Shown here piece after piece: positions 19,893 through 31,413 of a DNA stretch of 64,000 nucleotides. Below the pieces are notes generated by a model. It was not told the origin of the DNA, did no database searches, and was given only the letters and a program-made list of their open reading frames with translations. A program made the translations under genes and the position numbers. The stretch spans positions 1 through 64,000 of the forward strand of contig NZ_FQWI01000009.1 in assembly GCF_900129615.1 (NCBI RefSeq), written 5' to 3'. Position 1 is the stretch's first letter. Each line of letters begins with the position of its first letter. Source of the DNA: Pectobacterium carotovorum. Its GTDB lineage: Bacteria > Pseudomonadota > Gammaproteobacteria > Enterobacterales > Enterobacteriaceae.

Positions 19893-21584
19893 TTACGGCG
19901 TTTCTGTCACGGTTCCCTGATGCATTTGCTGTCTGATTGGGTGGTCGTTACTATCCACACCTTGCAGCGTACCGCTTAGCGTCGGCTTAAGTGGTGTATC
20001 AGCGGCAAGTCGCCCATTCAACTGCAGTTGCAGATTCGTGTTGCCTGTCGGTGCGGTTGCCGGTTCTGGCCATCCCCAACGCGTCAGAACATCCAGCGGT
20101 ACGGCGCGTCCTGTCAGCGACAGGGAGAAATTACGTGCCGGTTGCTGGTGGATCATTGCCTTGGCATCCAGCATGCCATTTTGCGTAAATGCGCTGAGTT
20201 CGTTAATGGCGATCTGATTATCGTCGGCTACCAGTGCCATTGAAGGACGGCGCACATCGACTTTATTGAACGTCGCATCGCTGGCATTAATATTCAACGA
20301 ACCTGTCCACATTCCCCACTGGTGGTTGCGAGCCAGCAGCAAATCGCTGCCGTAGCCATCCAATGCGGTTAGCTGGAAGGGGAAATCCGGGTTGATATCG
20401 ATCAGCAGATTGCGGTTCGCCGTGAATTTTCGCACATTCACTTCTGCCAGCCATGATGGCAATGTTGCTTGCCAGCGCTGACGCCAGTCGCCGGGGAGCG
20501 TGTATTCCATTCCTGCGACAACAAACTCATTCAGCTGTAAACGGTGGTTACTACGCTGCCAGTTGCCGTTGGTTCGCAGCAGACCCCCTTCCCAGCGCGT
20601 AGAAAACTGCTTGATGTTAACACCCGCCGGTGACAAATCCAGATTCACGATAGGGTCGATAAGGTGCATGTTTCCGTTCACAATGTCGGTCGCATTGAAT
20701 GACAGTGTTCCCCCTTCGCTCTGCCAGTCATTCTGCTTAAACGTGACATTTTGCAGGGCAACATCAAGGTCAATAAACGCCCATCCCGGCCCTTCAATAC
20801 GGGCATCAATCAGATCAAAGCGGTCAACCGTAACAGAAGGCAGTTCAGTAACGGGTTGCCAGAAGGCCTCCGGCGTTCTCTGCGTTTGCAAACGAACATT
20901 ACTGAGCCGTAGGCTACCGATCTGCCAGCTGCCGTCTTCTGCGCGGCTGGCGTTACCCGTTAGCTGCCCTTGAGCGACATCCGCGCCGAAGTTGCTCAGA
21001 ATCAGCTGATTGTGGTTGATTTCGCCCTGAACCAAGACCTGACTGGCAGGGATATCGTTGAGTTCGAGTGAGCGGGCGCTGAGCTGGAACTGCCCCTGTT
21101 TACCCAGCAGATAGCCTGCCTCGGGTTGCCACGGCATTATTCCGCCGTTGATCTGTTGACCATTCAGACGCCAATCGCCGTCCTTTGCCTGCAACGCCAT
21201 CGCACGCAGCTGTAGCACATCGGCTTCGATAGGGAGTGTGGCGGCCTGTGAGGAAAGGTTTAGCGTACCGCCTTCTAGTTCCAGACTGGCGAAGTGGCGC
21301 GGATCGGTAATTTGACGGGCGCTAAACCCGGCTGAAACCTGCTTTGCAGTGAGTGTCGGCGGCTGATTTTTCTGGCCAAAACTGACATCGGTGAGTTGGA
21401 TATGATCGGCTGTTGACCAGTCATGATTAATTTTGCCCAGTGACAACTGGTAGTCGGTATTCTGGTTTACCCAATTACTTACCCAGCCTGCTGCCCAACT
21501 GGTTTGCAGTAATACATATACGACTACCAGCGCTAAAAAGGCCAGCAGCAGTAGGGTCAGCAATAATTTCCCGATAAATTTCAT
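19893..21584 (-). CDS. yicH: AsmA family protein YicH
   Basis: A 563-residue inner-membrane-anchored protein with a large periplasmic part. A single N-terminal helix (residues 3-31, MKFIGKLLLTLLLLAFLALV onward) is followed by repeated beta-rich AsmA-type segments. AsmA-like proteins are thought to move phospholipids between membranes; a specific role for YicH is not established. Identity to E. coli YicH is clear across the length. The start at 21584 puts the helix at the N-terminus. It follows xanP on the same strand but a strong terminator separates them. Confidence 0.9.
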   Translation of the reverse strand: MKFIGKLLLTLLLLAFLALVVVYVLLQTSWAAGWVSNWVNQNTDYQLSLGKINHDWSTADHIQLTDVSFGQKNQPPTLTAKQVSAGFSARQITDPRHFASLELEGGTLNLSSQAATLPIEADVLQLRAMALQAKDGDWRLNGQQINGGIMPWQPEAGYLLGKQGQFQLSARSLELNDIPASQVLVQGEINHNQLILSNFGADVAQGQLTGNASRAEDGSWQIGSLRLSNVRLQTQRTPEAFWQPVTELPSVTVDRFDLIDARIEGPGWAFIDLDVALQNVTFKQNDWQSEGGTLSFNATDIVNGNMHLIDPIVNLDLSPAGVNIKQFSTRWEGGLLRTNGNWQRSNHRLQLNEFVVAGMEYTLPGDWRQRWQATLPSWLAEVNVRKFTANRNLLIDINPDFPFQLTALDGYGSDLLLARNHQWGMWTGSLNINASDATFNKVDVRRPSMALVADDNQIAINELSAFTQNGMLDAKAMIHQQPARNFSLSLTGRAVPLDVLTRWGWPEPATAPTGNTNLQLQLNGRLAADTPLKPTLSGTLQGVDSNDHPIRQQMHQGTVTETP

Positions 21585-21673
21585 CGTGTCAGTCCATGCC
21601 AATCGTCAGGGAGAACTGTTCTTATGCCGCAATTTCCCTGAAGGCTCAATAGGTAATGCTGTTACAGACAGTA

Positions 21674-21707
21674 AAAAGCGAGCGGTGTTGCATCACCGCT
21701 CGCTTTT
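21674..21707 (-). terminator. Rho-independent terminator of xanP
   Basis: A perfect 14-bp stem (AAAAGCGAGCGGTG / CACCGCTCGCTTTT) with a 6-base loop lies 35 bases after the xanP stop. T residues stand on both outer sides, so it can act in either direction. Confidence 0.9.
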
Positions 21708-21741
21708 ACATGAACTGAACTGAAATTATTGCGGGCTGGCG

Positions 21742-23130
21742 CTATTTTTCTTCGTGTGGGAAGACGATATTCAGCACGATTGCCGTAATCCCGCCAGCGG
21801 CGATACCAGAAGACAGTAATGTTTTAATCCAATCCGGCGCGAACTGCAGAATCAGCGGCTGCTGCGATACGCCAAGACCAACAGCCAGCGACAGCGCAAT
21901 AATCATGATCGCACGACGATTCAGCGGCTCACGGGACACAATGCGCACACCGGAGGCTGCGATCGTACCGAACATCACGATAGTGGCACCGCCGAGAACG
22001 GGCTCTGGAATATGCTGCACAAATCCGCTAACGGCAGGGAACAGCCCCAGCGCGATCAGCATCAGTGAAACCACGAAGCCCACATAGCGGCTGGCAACAC
22101 CGGTAAGCTGGATGACGCCGTTATTCTGGCCGAAGCAAGAGTTAGGGAAGGTATTGAATACGGCAGAAAGACAGGAGTTCAAGCCGTTTGCCAGCACGCC
22201 GCCTTTTAAGCGTTTCATGTACAGCGGGCCTCTGACCGGCTGCTCCGAAACGTCGGAGGTCGCGGTGATGTCACCGATGGTTTCTAACGAGGTCACCATG
22301 AAGACCAGCATCAGCGGAATCAACAGGTTCCAGTCAAAGCCTAGACCGTAATGCAGCGGGGTGGGCACCATAATGACCGTGTCGTTTTGAGCAGGCGTAT
22401 TTTCCGGCAGCATTCCCATCAACCAGGCACTCAGATAACCCACCGCCATGGCAATCACCAGCGAGGCGACGCGCAGGTAAGGGTTACGCTGGCGGTTAAG
22501 TAGAATAATAACCAGCAACACCACACCCGCTAATAGTAAGTTCTTGGGTGCGCCGAAGGTGTTATTACCCATTGCGGCATAGCCGCCGCCGATAGAGGTC
22601 AGGCCGACTTGAATCAGCGACAGCCCAATGATCATCACCACAATGCCGGAAACCAGCGGTGTAATGATGCGGCGGGTTAAATGCAGGAAGCGTGAAAGAA
22701 TGATTTCGGTGAAGGAAGCGACCATCAGCGTACCGAACAGTGCTGCCATCATGGTGGGAACATCTGCTCCGCCGTTTTTCAGCGCCAGCCCACCCATAAT
22801 CAGCGGCGTCACGAAGTTAAAGCTGGTGCCCTGAATCGACAGCAGACCAGAACCGACAGGACCCCAGGTTTTAATTTGTAGAATAGAGGCCAGACCGGAA
22901 GCGAAAAGCGACATGCTGATGATGCGCTGCGTATCCTCAGCGGGTAAACCTAATGCCTGACAGATCAGTAGCGCAGGGGTAATCACCGCAACAAACATGG
23001 CAAGCAGGTGCTGACTGGCGGCGAACAGCGTTTGCGGCAGCGGTGGCCGGTCTTCAAGATGATAGATGAGTTCACTGCGCTGAGGTGCGGCAGCGGCTTC
23101 TGTTTGGGACGTTTCCGTGGTGGTAGTCAT
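21742..23130 (-). CDS. xanP: Xanthine permease XanP
   Basis: A 462-residue inner-membrane proton symporter of the NCS2/nucleobase-ascorbate family, taking up xanthine. Multiple hydrophobic helices span the chain (about 14 expected). The family signature [19 protein letters not shown] lies near residue 330 and conserved QALG and SSLETIGD-like stretches are present. It is nearly collinear with E. coli XanP. A perfect PurR-like palindrome lies about 60 bases upstream of its start, which would tie uptake to purine status. In E. coli gltS separates xanP from recG; here recG is the direct upstream neighbour. Confidence 0.95.
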   Translation of the reverse strand: MTTTTETSQTEAAAAPQRSELIYHLEDRPPLPQTLFAASQHLLAMFVAVITPALLICQALGLPAEDTQRIISMSLFASGLASILQIKTWGPVGSGLLSIQGTSFNFVTPLIMGGLALKNGGADVPTMMAALFGTLMVASFTEIILSRFLHLTRRIITPLVSGIVVMIIGLSLIQVGLTSIGGGYAAMGNNTFGAPKNLLLAGVVLLVIILLNRQRNPYLRVASLVIAMAVGYLSAWLMGMLPENTPAQNDTVIMVPTPLHYGLGFDWNLLIPLMLVFMVTSLETIGDITATSDVSEQPVRGPLYMKRLKGGVLANGLNSCLSAVFNTFPNSCFGQNNGVIQLTGVASRYVGFVVSLMLIALGLFPAVSGFVQHIPEPVLGGATIVMFGTIAASGVRIVSREPLNRRAIMIIALSLAVGLGVSQQPLILQFAPDWIKTLLSSGIAAGGITAIVLNIVFPHEEK

Positions 23131-23188
23131 GATGTAAGTTGGCGTTCCTGAAACGACAAAGAGCGCATTTTAATGATCTCTTTGCTGA

Positions 23189-23204
23189 AAGCAAACGTTT
23201 GCTA
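23189..23204. promoter_or_regulatory. PurR-type operator upstream of xanP
   Basis: The 14-bp perfect palindrome AGCAAACGTTTGCT (23190-23203), flanked by A on both sides, fits the PurR consensus (core GCAAACGTTTGC). It lies 59 bases upstream of the xanP ATG, in the 165-base xanP-recG gap, where it would overlap the promoter. Function is inferred from the motif. Confidence 0.72.
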
Positions 23205-23295
23205 ACTCATCTTTTCGATATGAATTTTGTCTGACAAGCAAGGCCTTATTATTTAAGGGGATACTTTTAAGAAAAATGAAGAAGCGCTGCTGCGA

Positions 23296-25377
23296 TTAGG
23301 CGTTGGTGTAGCGTGCGCGCTCTGGTAGCCAGCGTTCGATTAGCGCGATGGCATGCTCGGGGTAGTGCTCATGAAGATGGCGCGCAACGCGCTGTACCTG
23401 TGGGATCAGTTCCTGATCGCGCAGGAGGTCAGCGACTTTAAACTCGGCATTGCCCGTCTGGCGCGTACCGAGTAATTCACCCGGCCCGCGAATTTCCAGA
23501 TCGCGCTGCGCGATGACAAAACCATCGTTGCTATCGCGTAGAACCTGAAGCCGTTTTTGTGCGGTCTTGCTCATCGGCGTTTTGTAGAGCAGCACGCAGT
23601 GAGATGCCACCGCGCCGCGTCCCACACGCCCGCGCAACTGATGCAACTGCGCCAGACCCAGACGCTCCGGGTTCTCAATGATCATCAGGCTGGCATTCGG
23701 TACATCCACACCCACCTCTATGACGGTGGTCGCTACCAGCAGTTGCAGTTCGCCCTGTTTGAAGGCTTGCATCACCGCCTGCTTTTCCTGCGCTTTCATG
23801 CGGCCGTGAACCAATCCAACCTTGAGATTTGGCAGAGCAGCCTTCAACTCTTCGCTGGTGGCTTCAGCTGCCTGTGCTTCCAGTAGGTCGGATTCTTCGA
23901 TCAGCGTACATACCCAATAGGCCTGCCGCCCTTCCTGCTGACAGGCATTATTCACGCGCTCGATGATGTCGCTGCGGCGTGAATCCGGTATAGCGACTGT
24001 GGTGACGGGGGTTCTGCCCGGCGGCAGTTCATCAATGACGGATGTATCCAGATCGGCATAGGCTGTCATCGCCAGCGTACGAGGAATCGGTGTGGCGGTC
24101 ATAATCAATTGATGGGCATGAAAGCCCTGTTCTTCGCCTTTTTCCCACAGCGCAAGGCGTTGATGCACGCCAAAGCGGTGCTGTTCGTCAATGATGACCA
24201 ATGCCAGCCCGTTGAATTTTACCTGCTGCTGAAAAATAGCGTGCGTCCCGACAACCATGGAAACCTGACCGTTGGCGATGGCATCCTGCTGCGCCTGGCG
24301 CGCTTTCCCTTTTTGTTTGCCAGCTAGCCAGCCCACTTCAAGCCCTAGCGGTTCAAACCACTGACGGAAATTATGGGCGTGCTGTTCTGCCAATAGCTCT
24401 GTTGGTGCCATCAACGCAACCTGTTTGCCGTTGGCAATGGCGCGTAATGCGGCCAGTGCGGCGACCAGCGTTTTCCCTGAACCGACATCGCCCTGCACCA
24501 GACGCATCATCGGGAAGTCTTTCGCCATATCCGTTTCAATTTCGGCTACGACACGTTCTTGCGCCTGTGTGGGTTTGAACGGCAGGGCAGCGAGCAGCCG
24601 TTGCTTCAAACCGTCTTGCGCCTGTAGCGGCGAAGCTTTATGCCGCTGCTCCCCCGCTCGTACCGCGAGCATACTCAAATTATGCGCCAGCAGTTCTTCC
24701 ATAATCAGCCGCTGCTGTGCCGGGTGTTTCCCGTGCTCAAGCTCGCTGAGCTGCATATCCGGCGGTGGGCGATGTAACGTGCGCAGCGCGTCCGGCAGGC
24801 TAATGAGCGATCGGCTCAGGGATTCAGGCAGCAACTCATCGATGGGGTTTGCATCGAGCAATGCCAATGCCTGATCGGTAAGTTTGCGGAGCGTGGCCTG
24901 ACGAACGCCCTCTGTGGAGGGGTAAACCGGCGTGAGTGATTCTTGTAACTCGACCTGCGTACTCTCCCCCTGAACACGATATTCAGGATGGATGATCTCC
25001 GCACCGATTTTACCGCGCTTGATTTCGCCATAAGCGGTAACGCGCTGTCCCGGTGCGAGGCTGTTTTTCATCGCGGCGCTGAAATTGAAGAAGCGCATGG
25101 TCAGCATGCCGCTGCCGTCGCTGATCTGGCAGGTCAACATGCGACGGCTGCCAAAGGTGATGTCGTTGCGTAGGATTTCACCTTCCACGGTGGCATACAT
25201 ACCGGGAAGGAGGTCGCCAATAGGATAAAGATGCGTACGGTCTTCGTAGCGCAGAGGTAAGTGCAGCAGGAGATCCTGCACGGTTTCCAGCCCGAGTCGC
25301 GCGAGCTTCGCTGCCTGACTTGCACCCACGCCTGTAAGTGTACTCAGCGGTTGGGTGTTCAGCAGGCGGCCTTTCAT
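23296..25377 (-). CDS. recG: ATP-dependent DNA helicase RecG
   Basis: A 693-residue helicase that regresses stalled forks and remodels branched DNA. The N-terminal wedge/OB domain (about 60-160) is followed by a superfamily-2 motor with Walker A GDVGSGKT, motif II DEQH, motif III TATPIPRT and motif VI QLRGRVGR. The C-terminal TRG region is present. The start is the ATG at 25377, whose A is shared with the trmH stop (TGATG), giving E. coli RecG length; an 11-residue upstream extension is rejected. It is the last gene of the gmk/rpoZ-spoT-trmH-recG cluster. Confidence 0.97.
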   Translation of the reverse strand: MKGRLLNTQPLSTLTGVGASQAAKLARLGLETVQDLLLHLPLRYEDRTHLYPIGDLLPGMYATVEGEILRNDITFGSRRMLTCQISDGSGMLTMRFFNFSAAMKNSLAPGQRVTAYGEIKRGKIGAEIIHPEYRVQGESTQVELQESLTPVYPSTEGVRQATLRKLTDQALALLDANPIDELLPESLSRSLISLPDALRTLHRPPPDMQLSELEHGKHPAQQRLIMEELLAHNLSMLAVRAGEQRHKASPLQAQDGLKQRLLAALPFKPTQAQERVVAEIETDMAKDFPMMRLVQGDVGSGKTLVAALAALRAIANGKQVALMAPTELLAEQHAHNFRQWFEPLGLEVGWLAGKQKGKARQAQQDAIANGQVSMVVGTHAIFQQQVKFNGLALVIIDEQHRFGVHQRLALWEKGEEQGFHAHQLIMTATPIPRTLAMTAYADLDTSVIDELPPGRTPVTTVAIPDSRRSDIIERVNNACQQEGRQAYWVCTLIEESDLLEAQAAEATSEELKAALPNLKVGLVHGRMKAQEKQAVMQAFKQGELQLLVATTVIEVGVDVPNASLMIIENPERLGLAQLHQLRGRVGRGAVASHCVLLYKTPMSKTAQKRLQVLRDSNDGFVIAQRDLEIRGPGELLGTRQTGNAEFKVADLLRDQELIPQVQRVARHLHEHYPEHAIALIERWLPERARYTNA

Positions 25378-26069
25378 CAGCACTCCGACGATTGCATCGC
25401 GGCCCACCACGGGGTATCCGCGACAATCTGACCCTGATGGTCGATATGGGGGCGAGGTAGCCCTTTGCGTTTTGCGACGCGTGCCAGTACCGGGTAGCCC
25501 CCTTCAAAAAGCAGACGCTGCTGCTCTTCTTCATCCAACGGACTGTCTTCACGCTGATACATACCGGCGATCTGGCGTTGGCGCTGGGCTTCATACAGGA
25601 TCAATGCCGAGGCTACGGACACATTCAGCGACTGCACCATGCCGGTCATCGGAATGATGATATCCCGATCTGCCAGTTTGAGCGCTTCGGCAGTAATACC
25701 GGTTTTTTCTTGCCCGAGCAGAATACAGGTAGGGCGGGTGTAATCAATTTCCCGAAAATCGACGGCGTGTTCAGACAAATTGGTCGCTAAAACCTGCATG
25801 CCTTCTGCCTTCAGGTGACCAACCGCATCACCTATGTTGCGATGGGTTTTAACCTGCACCCAGCTATTGCTACCTGCGGCGGAGGAGACCAGTGTTTTCA
25901 TCCGACTGGTGGGCCAAATCGCATGGATCTCATGCACACCGACAGCATCCGCAGTACGGATAACAGCAGAAACGTTATGAGGTTTATGCACCTGCTCCAT
26001 GCAAATCGTCAGATCGGGCTGACGACAGTTGAGCATTTCTTTTATACGTGCATAACGTTGAGGGGTCAT
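25377..26069 (-). CDS. trmH: tRNA (guanosine-18-2'-O)-methyltransferase TrmH
   Basis: A 230-residue SPOUT-class enzyme that methylates the ribose of G18 in the D-loop of several tRNAs. The knotted SAM-binding region is recognisable in LLGQEKTGI and the C-terminal MVQSLNVSVASALILYE. Length is one residue more than E. coli. It starts 5 bases after the spoT stop and ends in a one-base overlap with recG, so coupling along the operon is likely. Confidence 0.96.
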   Translation of the reverse strand: MTPQRYARIKEMLNCRQPDLTICMEQVHKPHNVSAVIRTADAVGVHEIHAIWPTSRMKTLVSSAAGSNSWVQVKTHRNIGDAVGHLKAEGMQVLATNLSEHAVDFREIDYTRPTCILLGQEKTGITAEALKLADRDIIIPMTGMVQSLNVSVASALILYEAQRQRQIAGMYQREDSPLDEEEQQRLLFEGGYPVLARVAKRKGLPRPHIDHQGQIVADTPWWAAMQSSEC

Positions 26070-26074
26070 GACGA

Positions 26075-28174
26075 TTAATTTCGGTTACGGTTAACTTTGA
26101 TAACATCCGGCATCACGCGAATTTTACGCATAATATTGGCCAGATGAACGCGATCGAGAGTCGTGAGACGGATAAAGGCGCTGTATACGCGGCCATCCTT
26201 CTCTTCCGTGTTGATGCTCTGAATATTGGAGTTCGCGGCGTTGATCGCTGCCGTCAGGTTCGCCAGCGCGCCCTGATGGTTGAACATATCCACTTTGATT
26301 TCGGCGATGAACTCTTGTTCCGTCACCTTATCCCACTCTACCGCCATGAATTTTTCAGGTTCTTTCTGATAGCCGCGAATGTTGCGACAGGATTCATGGT
26401 GAATAACCAACCCTTTACCGGGGCTGACGTGGGCAATAATCGGGTCGCCGGGGATGGGGCGGCAGCATTTGGCAAATGAGATCATGACGCCATCTGCGCC
26501 TTTGATCGGCAACTTGCGCAGCCCGGTGGTTCCCAGCTCAGACTGTTCGTTCAGCAGATTTTTCGCCACAACGACGCTCATGGCATTACCCATACCAATC
26601 TCCGCCATCAGATCGTCCAGCGTAGCGAGCTTCATGCGCTCAAGCTCAAGCTGAATCGACTTTTCAGGGATGTCGGAGAGTTTGCGGCCGTTGCCCAATG
26701 CGTGGTTCAGCAAACGGCGACCGAGACTCACGGAATCATCACGTTTGAGGTTTTTCAGCATCTGGCGGATTTTGGAACGCGCTCTGGAGCTGACCACGAA
26801 GTTAAGCCACGCGGCATTCGGTCTGGCACCCGGCGCGGTAATGATTTCAACGGTTTGTCCGCTGGTGAGCGACTGTGACAGCGGGTAAGGCTGGCGGTCG
26901 ACGCGGGCGCCGACGCAGGCATGCCCAATATCGGTGTGTACCGCGTAGGCGAAATCGACGGGCGTCGCGCCTGCGGGGAGTTCCACAATACGGCCTTCCG
27001 GCGTAAAGACGTACATCTCGTCAGGGAAGAGATCGGACTTCACGCTTTCGATAAATTCGAATGAGCTACCGGCACTTTGCTGGAGTTCCAGCAGGCTTTG
27101 CATCCAGCGTTGGGCGCGTACCTGCGCAGTAGTGCTGCTCTCGCCTTCTTTATAAGCCCAGTGCGCAGCGACACCCATTTCCGCCATTTGATCCATGTCG
27201 TCAGTGCGAATTTGTACTTCGACCGGTACGCCGTGCGGGCCAATCAGAGACGTGTGCAGCGACTGATAGCCGTTGGCTTTGGGAATGGCGATGTAGTCTT
27301 TTACCCGGCCTGGGCGCGGCTTATACAGGCTGTGAACCTGGCCGAGCACGCGATAGCAGGTGTCCAGCTCTTTCACGATGACCCGAAACGCGTAAATATC
27401 CATGATGGAATGAAAACGCTGCTCTTTCAGGTGCATTTTGCAGTAGATGGAATACAGGTGTTTTTCGCGACCGCTGACGCGGCAGGCAATTCCGGCCTCA
27501 GTCAAACGCCCTTCGATTTCCGATAGGATTTTCTGAATCATTTCCTTGCGGTTACCGCGTGCGGCCTTGACGACCTCTTTAATGACGCGATAACGGTTCG
27601 GATACAGCGCCTCAAAACCCAGCTCTTCCAGCTCGGTTTTGAGGTGATGGATACCCAGTCGATGTGCCAGCGGGCTGTATATTTCCAGCGTTTCGCGGGC
27701 AATACGGCGGCGCTTGTCCGGGCGCAATGAGCCCAGCGTGCGCATGTTATGGGTACGGTCTGCGAGTTTGATCAGGATGACGCGAATGTCTTGCACCATC
27801 GCCATGATCATTTTGCGAAAGTTTTCAGCCTGCGCTTCTTTCTTATCGCGGAACTTCAGTTTGTCCAGCTTGGACACGCCCTCTACCAGTTCAGCAACGC
27901 TTTTACCGAAAAGCTGTTCCATGTCCTGATAGGTGGCGGGGGTGTCTTCTATGACATCATGCAGCAGTGCTGCCATGAGCGTTTCGTAATCGAGACGCAT
28001 CTCCGCCAGAATACAGGCGACGGCAACAGGGTGTGTGATGTAGGGTTCACCGCTGGAGCGAGTCTGCCCCTCGTGAGCATCACGTGCAACTAAGTAAGCC
28101 TGCTGTAAACGTTTGATCTGATCTTCTGGCAGATAACGTTGAATCAGCAGATTAAGGCTTTCAAAAATGTACAA
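26075..28174 (-). CDS. spoT: Bifunctional (p)ppGpp synthetase/hydrolase SpoT
   Basis: A 699-residue RelA/SpoT homologue that mainly hydrolyses ppGpp and weakly makes it in response to carbon, iron or fatty-acid stress. The HD hydrolase domain is intact (HDVIEDTP near residue 72, with HPVAVA before it). The synthetase domain, TGS domain (FTPEGRIVELPAGATPVDFAY), conserved-cysteine region (FAKCCRPIPGD) and C-terminal ACT domain (NHQGALANLTAAI) follow in order. It lies 18 bases after rpoZ in the conserved operon. Confidence 0.98.
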   Translation of the reverse strand: MYIFESLNLLIQRYLPEDQIKRLQQAYLVARDAHEGQTRSSGEPYITHPVAVACILAEMRLDYETLMAALLHDVIEDTPATYQDMEQLFGKSVAELVEGVSKLDKLKFRDKKEAQAENFRKMIMAMVQDIRVILIKLADRTHNMRTLGSLRPDKRRRIARETLEIYSPLAHRLGIHHLKTELEELGFEALYPNRYRVIKEVVKAARGNRKEMIQKILSEIEGRLTEAGIACRVSGREKHLYSIYCKMHLKEQRFHSIMDIYAFRVIVKELDTCYRVLGQVHSLYKPRPGRVKDYIAIPKANGYQSLHTSLIGPHGVPVEVQIRTDDMDQMAEMGVAAHWAYKEGESSTTAQVRAQRWMQSLLELQQSAGSSFEFIESVKSDLFPDEMYVFTPEGRIVELPAGATPVDFAYAVHTDIGHACVGARVDRQPYPLSQSLTSGQTVEIITAPGARPNAAWLNFVVSSRARSKIRQMLKNLKRDDSVSLGRRLLNHALGNGRKLSDIPEKSIQLELERMKLATLDDLMAEIGMGNAMSVVVAKNLLNEQSELGTTGLRKLPIKGADGVMISFAKCCRPIPGDPIIAHVSPGKGLVIHHESCRNIRGYQKEPEKFMAVEWDKVTEQEFIAEIKVDMFNHQGALANLTAAINAANSNIQSINTEEKDGRVYSAFIRLTTLDRVHLANIMRKIRVMPDVIKVNRNRN

Positions 28175-28192
28175 GGGCGACTCGTGGTGTGA

Positions 28193-28468
28193 TTAACGAC
28201 GGCCTTCAGCAATCGCGGTAACCGCCTGAATCTCTGCGGCTTCCTGCTCTTGCTGTTCCTGACGGTCACGAACATCCAGAATCTGGTTGTTGATCAGACC
28301 TTCTTCGATTTCACGCAGTGCGATCACGGTGTACTTATCGTTTTCTTCAGGAACCAGCGGATCTTTGCCGCCAGTCTGGATTTGACGGGCGCGACGAGCA
28401 GCGACCAACACCAGGTCAAAACGGTTACCAATTTTCTCTACAGCGTCTTGAACAGTTACGCGTGCCAT
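28193..28468 (-). CDS. rpoZ: RNA polymerase omega subunit
   Basis: A 91-residue subunit that folds around the C-terminus of beta-prime and forms part of a ppGpp-binding site. The sequence [20 protein letters not shown] is essentially that of E. coli RpoZ. It lies between gmk (53 bases upstream) and spoT, the standard enterobacterial order, which pairs a ppGpp target with the ppGpp enzyme. Confidence 0.98.
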   Translation of the reverse strand: MARVTVQDAVEKIGNRFDLVLVAARRARQIQTGGKDPLVPEENDKYTVIALREIEEGLINNQILDVRDRQEQQEQEAAEIQAVTAIAEGRR

Positions 28469-28521
28469 AATGTGCTACTCCACAGGAAATAAAATGACTG
28501 CGCATCATACTGAAAGAGGCG

Positions 28522-31158
<2,637 letters not shown>

Positions 31159-31316
31159 GCGGTGGTGATTTTTCATAACAGATTGGGATCGTCCATTTTA
31201 TTTTTTCGTGGATGCATTCACACAAAAGGACAATTTTTTTCTGTTCTCTCTACTTAATCATAAGTAAATTTTACGAGTTAAAGATCTGAGCCTATTTGCT
31301 GTTTTGCGATAGAGAA

Positions 31317-31355
31317 ATGCCTGATAGCCTGATTATTTCCGTTGAACTCAGGCAT
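31317..31355 (+). other. Inverted repeat in the eptB leader
   Basis: ATGCCTGA and TCAGGCAT are separated by 23 bases, about 60-100 bases before eptB. It could fold in the mRNA leader or be a spaced operator. In E. coli eptB is controlled by sRNAs at its leader. No PhoP or PmrA box was recognised in the 255-base ligB-eptB gap. Confidence 0.35.
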
Positions 31356-31413
31356 ACGGATGTTGTCGTATAGCTTCAGATAATAAGAAAGGTTTGTTGG
31401 AGCACTTGTCATA

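Noticed and set aside
31159-31413. PhoP or PmrA box before eptB
   Set aside because: Sequences such as CTTAATCATAAG do not have the required second half-site at the right spacing.
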